Below, piece after piece: positions 59,792 through 64,000 of a DNA stretch of 64,000 nucleotides (its first letter is position 1; every line of letters begins with the position of its first letter). The notes under the pieces were generated by a model. It saw only the letters and a list, made by a program, of their open reading frames with translations, was not told the DNA's origin and did no database searches. Position numbers and translations under genes: made by a program. Source of the stretch: Sternotherus odoratus (lineage: Eukaryota; Chordata; Testudines; Kinosternidae); NCBI GenBank assembly GCA_032164245.1, contig JAVMKO010000001.1, positions 75,513,892-75,577,891 on the forward strand, in the 5' to 3' direction.

Positions 59792-60106
59792 CTATGCAGC
59801 TGGGACCCTGTAGAAAAGTTTGTTGATGCACTCCAAGATCTCCTGGGAATCCTCCACAGAGCTCTCTAGGAAACCTTCCTGCAGATACTCTGCAATCCTC
59901 TCCCAAAGGTTCCTCCTAGGCAGAGCTGTTTTGTTTCTTTCCCCGTTGTAGGAAACTTTGCTGCACCAACCAACAATTACTTCTGCAGGAACCAAAGCGG
60001 CACACAGGTGACCAACATACAGACCCAGTCTGAAGACAAACACATGTAGCAGCTGCATCCTTGCATCTTCGGTAACTCTCAATAATGTGATTTCAGCTTC
60101 AATCAC
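59792..60106 (-). other. Open frame of unclear status inside the Harbinger element
   Basis: 104 codons without a stop, reading KTALPRRNLWERIAEYLQEG near its C-terminal part. Similar sequence occurs in this part of related turtle Harbinger elements as far as I remember. It lies opposite the tail of the Myb-like gene, so it may be only a shadow. No domain recognised. Confidence 0.25.
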
Positions 60107-60339
60107 TGCTGCCAGTGGAAAACGGTGCCAGTATTCAGAACAGTGTCCCTAGGTGTTTGTATTGATCCCTTTTTGAAAAGTATGCAGACCTTTGTCCCAC
60201 CTTGCACCACCCCAGGCCAAACTCACCATGCTTAGTGCTTGCCAAAAGAAAATGAGAAAGAGGTATATGCAACTTTTATGGTTATGACTATGAGTACAGT
60301 CACCACACTGACTCCGTGTATTGTTTCTTTTGCATTAGA

Positions 60340-60940
60340 AAAGGTTCAGAGAAGGGCAACTAAAATGATTAGGGGGTTGGAACGGGTCCCATATGAGGAG
60401 AGATTAAAGAGGCTAGGACTTTTTAGCTTGGAAAAGAGGAGACTAAGGGAGGGATATGATAGAGATATATAAAATTATGAGTGGTAAGGAGAAAGTGAAT
60501 AAGGAAAAGCTATTTACTTGTTCCCATAATGTAAGAACTAGGGGCCACCCAATGAAATTAGTGAGCAGCAGGTTTAAAACAAATAAAAGGAAGTTCTTCT
60601 TCACACAGCGCACAGTCAACTTGTGGAACTCCTTGCCTGAGGAGGCTGTGAAGGCTAGGACTATAATAGGGTTTAAAAGAGAACTGGATAAATTCATGAA
60701 GATTAAGTCCATTAATGGCTATTAGCCAGGATGGGTAAGAAATTGTGTCCCTAGCCTTTGTTTTTTGGGGGGGGGGGGTGGTGATGGATGGCAGGAGAGA
60801 GATCATTTGATCATTACCTGTTAGGTTCACTCACTCCGGGGCACCTGGCATTGGCCACTGTCGGTAGACAGGATACTGGGCTAGATGGACAGTTGGTCTG
60901 ACCCAGTACGGCCTCTCTTATGTTCTTATGCTTCTGCAGA
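60340..60940 (+). mobile_element. CR1 LINE 3' end inserted in the Harbinger element
   Basis: It starts GAAAAGGTTCAGAGAAGGGC. The coding tail reads [20 protein letters not shown] in one frame, then, after a small shift near 60455, RTRGHPMKLVSSRFK and [14 protein letters not shown]. The 3' UTR (GGCACCTGGCATTGGCCACT, GGCTAGATGGACAGTTGG) ends GTTCTTATG. It is collinear with the copy at 15590-16192 but less decayed. A run of about 11 G lies near 60767. Confidence 0.88.
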
Positions 60941-61642
60941 TATGCCCTTGAGGGCCAGCTCTTATATACTGGTGGATCGCCTCCATCAGATAAGGAGGTG
61001 AACAAGGTAGACTAAGGAGGACATGTTTCATGAAGTGCTGCAATCATCAAATCAGGCTGATAGCGAGCAGAGAGAGAGACAATAAATGAAAAAACTAGAA
61101 ATGAATAGCCAGGGGAGGAAACAGGGTCAGGAGCAGATGATAATGCTCACGGAAGACCAAACAGACAGGCAGACGTCCCTGATTGCACTGCAAGTGAAAC
61201 ACATGCATGCTCAACTCCCCCTGCAGCCCATACAGAACTGCCTTCCTTGCCCTTCCCAAACTCCCCCCACATATTGTTCCCATCCCATCACAGTACTCCT
61301 TGCACAACACTCTTAGGAACATTTTCCATAACGACAGCTGGACTTACACACAGATGTGACATCCTCACTTCAGCGAGTGCTGCTCACTGTCGTGTCCCTT
61401 GTAATAAATGTAAATCTGTATATTGATATTTAATAAAAATTTAAGCTTACAAAGACAGTGATTATTTGTGACCTATACTATTATTGGGCTCACTGTCAAA
61501 ATATTGATTCAAAGCCTCCCTTATTTGAACAGTTTCTCTCTCCCCCCACTGACCCCTCTCTAAAAGGCCAAGTATCTGGCCGCTCAAAAATAGCTGCTAG
61601 GCGATCAACTTCAATGCTCCACTCCTGGGAAAACTTTTCCCC

Positions 61643-62744
61643 CTAGGACTCACAAATGTTATGCAGATCACAGCAGGCTGCTATGATCATGGGAATATTT
61701 TCCTCACTGAGGTCTAATCTGCCAACAAGGCAGCACCAGCGACTCTTTAATGTGCTAAGCGAACATTCTAAACCTACTGAACCTATTGTTGAAGCACTCC
61801 TTGCTGTTGTCAAGGTTTCCAGTGTCAGGATTTATGAGCTACAGGAGTAAGAGGTAGGCTGGATCTTCCAGGATCACTATGGGATTTCCACATCCCCTAT
61901 TGAAATCTTCTAGTCTGGAAAGAAAGTTCCTGCTTGCAGCTGTCTATACAGGCCAGTTTTCTGAAAATGTATGTGCCATGCACCTTCCAAACCATCCTGC
62001 ACTGATGTCACTGAAATGACTCAGGTGATCCATCAGCGCCTGCAATACCATAGAGAAGTAGGCCTTTCTGTTGATGTACTCCATTGCAAGATGGTCTGGG
62101 GCCAAAACTGGGATGTGTTTGCCATCTATCACTTCACCCCAGTTAGGGAATCCCATTGTCACAAAGCCATCCATTATTTCCTGCACATTGGCGAGAGACA
62201 CAGTCCTTAGTAGCAGGAGGCGATTAATGGCCCTGAACACTTGTATCACCACAACCCTCACGGTGGACTTCCCCAATCCAAACTGATTCATGACTGACCG
62301 ATAGCAGTCTGAAGTTGCCAGCTCCCACACAGCAATTGTCACTTGCTTCTCCACCATCAGGGTAGCTCTCATTCTGGTGTGTTTGCACCACAGAGCAGGG
62401 ATGAGCTCCACACAGCATTCAAGGAAGGTGGTTTCGTGCATATAAAAGTTTTGCAGCCACTGCTCATCATGCCACACCTACATCACAATCTGATTCCACC
62501 ACTCAGTGCTAGTTTCCCGAGCCCAATAGCAACGGTCCACCATGTGCAGCTACTCCATGAATGCCTGTATCAATCTTGAATTGTTTCTTTCCATGGCACA
62601 CAGCAGGGCAGGCAGCATGGATTCCTGTTCAGATTCGCAGCTCATGAAATACTGCAGGATCAGCCGCATTGCGTTCATAACTCTTGTCACAAGTCTGGTG
62701 AGAAGCACAGGATCCATGCTTTCAGGCAGGGATGATGGGCGCAA
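61643..62744 (-). pseudogene. Harbinger DDE transposase, broken
   Basis: Read from 62744 on the minus strand. An N-terminal stretch (MRPSSLPESMDPVLLTRL) meets two in-frame stops at 62550 and about 62478. The main body follows (WHDEQWLQNFYMHETTF, VEKQVTIAVWELATSDCYRS, NQFGLGKSTVRVVV). First catalytic Asp: GFPNWGEVIDGKHIPVLAP, with YINRKAYFSMVLQALMDH after it. Near 61985 a frameshift interrupts GWFGR. Beyond it DPAYLLL (second Asp) and a segment LKSRWCCLVGRLDLSEENIP and AACCDLHNICES are found in shifted frames, ending at a stop at 61643-61645. Length and order match PIF/Harbinger nucleases. At least two stops and two frameshifts make it nonfunctional. Confidence 0.9.
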
Positions 62745-63025
62745 AGTTTGCAGAGGCAGTTGAAAAACAGCACAAAATAAGGTCAGAAGCCACTGGAATT
62801 ATGGGATGGAGAAAACAGCATTATGGGGTGGTGATCCTGTCCCCATGATGCACTGCGATCGATTCCAGAACTCCAAGAGGGAGGTGGTGATTTGCACCAT
62901 GGATAGCCACCCACAGTACACTGCTCTCTCATTGTGTGAACATGCACAAGAGATGTAATTACAGCGGTTTATGCTCATTGACATAACTTAAGTTGACTTA
63001 ACTCTGTAGTATAGACATGGCCTTA

Positions 63026-64000
63026 GAAACCAATCATGAAAACACCACCAGGAACAACACTTTGAAGCCACTGGGACTATTCATGGCAGTATTACATCTA
63101 GTAGTAAGTTTCTGCAGGATCAGAATCATTGGTATGTCCTAGGTGCCTACCACTATGGTATCCAAGTACCAGAATGTTGATATGTTTATCTGGAACTCAT
63201 TCCAACTTCTGAGATGGAAACCAGGGCCAGAAATTTTGTGAGCAGAACAGATTTTCCTCCAGAGTTTTCAGGTCCTTCTTCTTCCAGTTGGGCTATTAAA
63301 ATCTGCCAGAAGACATTTCCTTCCAGCATTACGGTGCTGTCTGAAACCGAGCAATGCTGAAGCAGTTCAGGAAACTGAAATAAAGCTTTTTATTTTTAAT
63401 CGGCAAATTCAATGAACTTTTTCAACCCACCAAAAATATTTGGGAGCTTTGGGTTATTAATAATTTACCGAACACCAAAAACGTTCACTGCACTTCAAAG
63501 GACATAGAATTTGGTGCAGTCACTACTCCGAAGTCATCTTGATTCAATATTACTTTGTCTGAGGTGGCGCATCCCTTTCTATACACACAAGGTAGCATGG
63601 TGGTGTTTAAATCCCTCCAACATTTTCATCGGGGAGTTGATTAGAAGGAACAGATAATCGTTTCTGTCAGTACTGTGTGGGGGTTAGAACTCTGCTGTTC
63701 CTCCTTTGTCAGAAGACCACTTCCCTCTACACTCTCTCTCTCTCTTCCATTCTCTCTCATCTCTCCCTCTGTGGGTTGATGTTTCCATGGAAACATGTTC
63801 TTTAATGCCTCTGAAATTACATTGCAGTTAAAGCATTAACCCTTTCCCGGCCAAGGCAGGCCGCAAAGATTTCCCCCTCCCCCTTTTAAAACTTCCTTGT
63901 GATTGTTTGTTAAAGCACTAGGAAAGCCTCTTTCCTAGTCCTGAGAACACAGCACATCCAGGATTCACCTGGCTGTGGATGTGGAGTGGTGTGTGCTGGG
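63026..64000. other. Intron, nothing recognised
   Basis: No gene. A (CT)n stretch lies at about 63731-63765. Confidence 0.4.

Larger units (their letters stand above)
58778..63022. mobile_element. PIF/Harbinger DNA transposon, nearly full length, inactive
   Basis: It is flanked by TTA (58775-58777 and 63023-63025). The ends are loosely inverted: GATCGTCTCTACCATACACAG at the left, and GGCCATGTCTATACTACAGAG as the complement of the right. Inside are a Myb/SANT-like gene on the plus strand (59100-59550) and a DDE transposase on the minus strand (62744-61643), facing each other. Between them is an AT-rich stretch (61395-61445) with AATAAA signals on both strands. This two-gene layout is diagnostic of PIF/Harbinger. 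Apart from a CR1 insertion (60340-60940) the element is about 3.6 kb, close to autonomous size. Both genes are broken. Confidence 0.9.

Overview
This is vertebrate nuclear DNA, almost all intron. The one host coding segment I can support is a 115-bp exon on the minus strand (47356-47470). Its translation matches the GluN2B NMDA-receptor subunit (GRIN2B) at the end of the amino-terminal domain and the start of the ligand-binding region. Clean splice signals flank it, so the window is one GRIN2B exon between two long introns, with the gene read right to left. The repeats point to a turtle: CR1 LINEs of several ages, 5S-rRNA-derived SINEs, PIF/Harbinger, hAT and pogo/Tigger DNA transposons with palindromic MITEs, a Ty3/Gypsy element with a chromodomain, and a Penelope-like short element beginning or ending in a 'GTAGCCGTGTTAGTCT' block. 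The turtle assignment comes from familiarity with these families and was not searched.

Layout. 1-660: decayed LINE C-terminus (minus). 1.6-5.6 kb: dense repeats, with a 5S SINE holding a MITE that holds a Penelope-like copy. 5.6-15.6 kb: mostly anonymous intron. 15.6-19.2 kb: a truncated CR1, a 1.14-kb hAT element with an exact 8-bp duplication, and a Tigger element with a GC-rich minisatellite. 21.5-23.5 kb: a solo LTR and a long 5S SINE. 25.3-26.9 kb: three MITEs. 27.2-31 kb: an LTR / gag-protease / LTR / pol-remnant array. 31-35.9 kb: two CR1 elements, one inside a Harbinger MITE. 37-42.4 kb: a CR1 split by a Ty3/Gypsy element and again by a Penelope-like copy. 43-46.8 kb: a CR1 split by a solo LTR and a hAT element. 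47.36-47.47 kb: the GRIN2B exon. 48.8-58.8 kb: two more copies of the 27-kb LTR and old CR1, CORE-SINE and MITE pieces. 58.8-63.0 kb: a nearly full-length but inactive Harbinger transposon with its Myb/SANT-like and DDE transposase genes facing each other, plus a CR1 insertion.

The transposon genes are all broken by stops, frameshifts or deletions and do not form a working system. I found no convincing new biological system. The most interesting leads are a hammerhead-ribozyme-like core in the Penelope-like repeat, the CpG-rich tandem arrays carried by two DNA transposons, the well-resolved insertion order of nested elements, and the shared orientation (antisense to GRIN2B) of all four copies of one LTR family. 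Boundaries without a stated target-site duplication are approximate.
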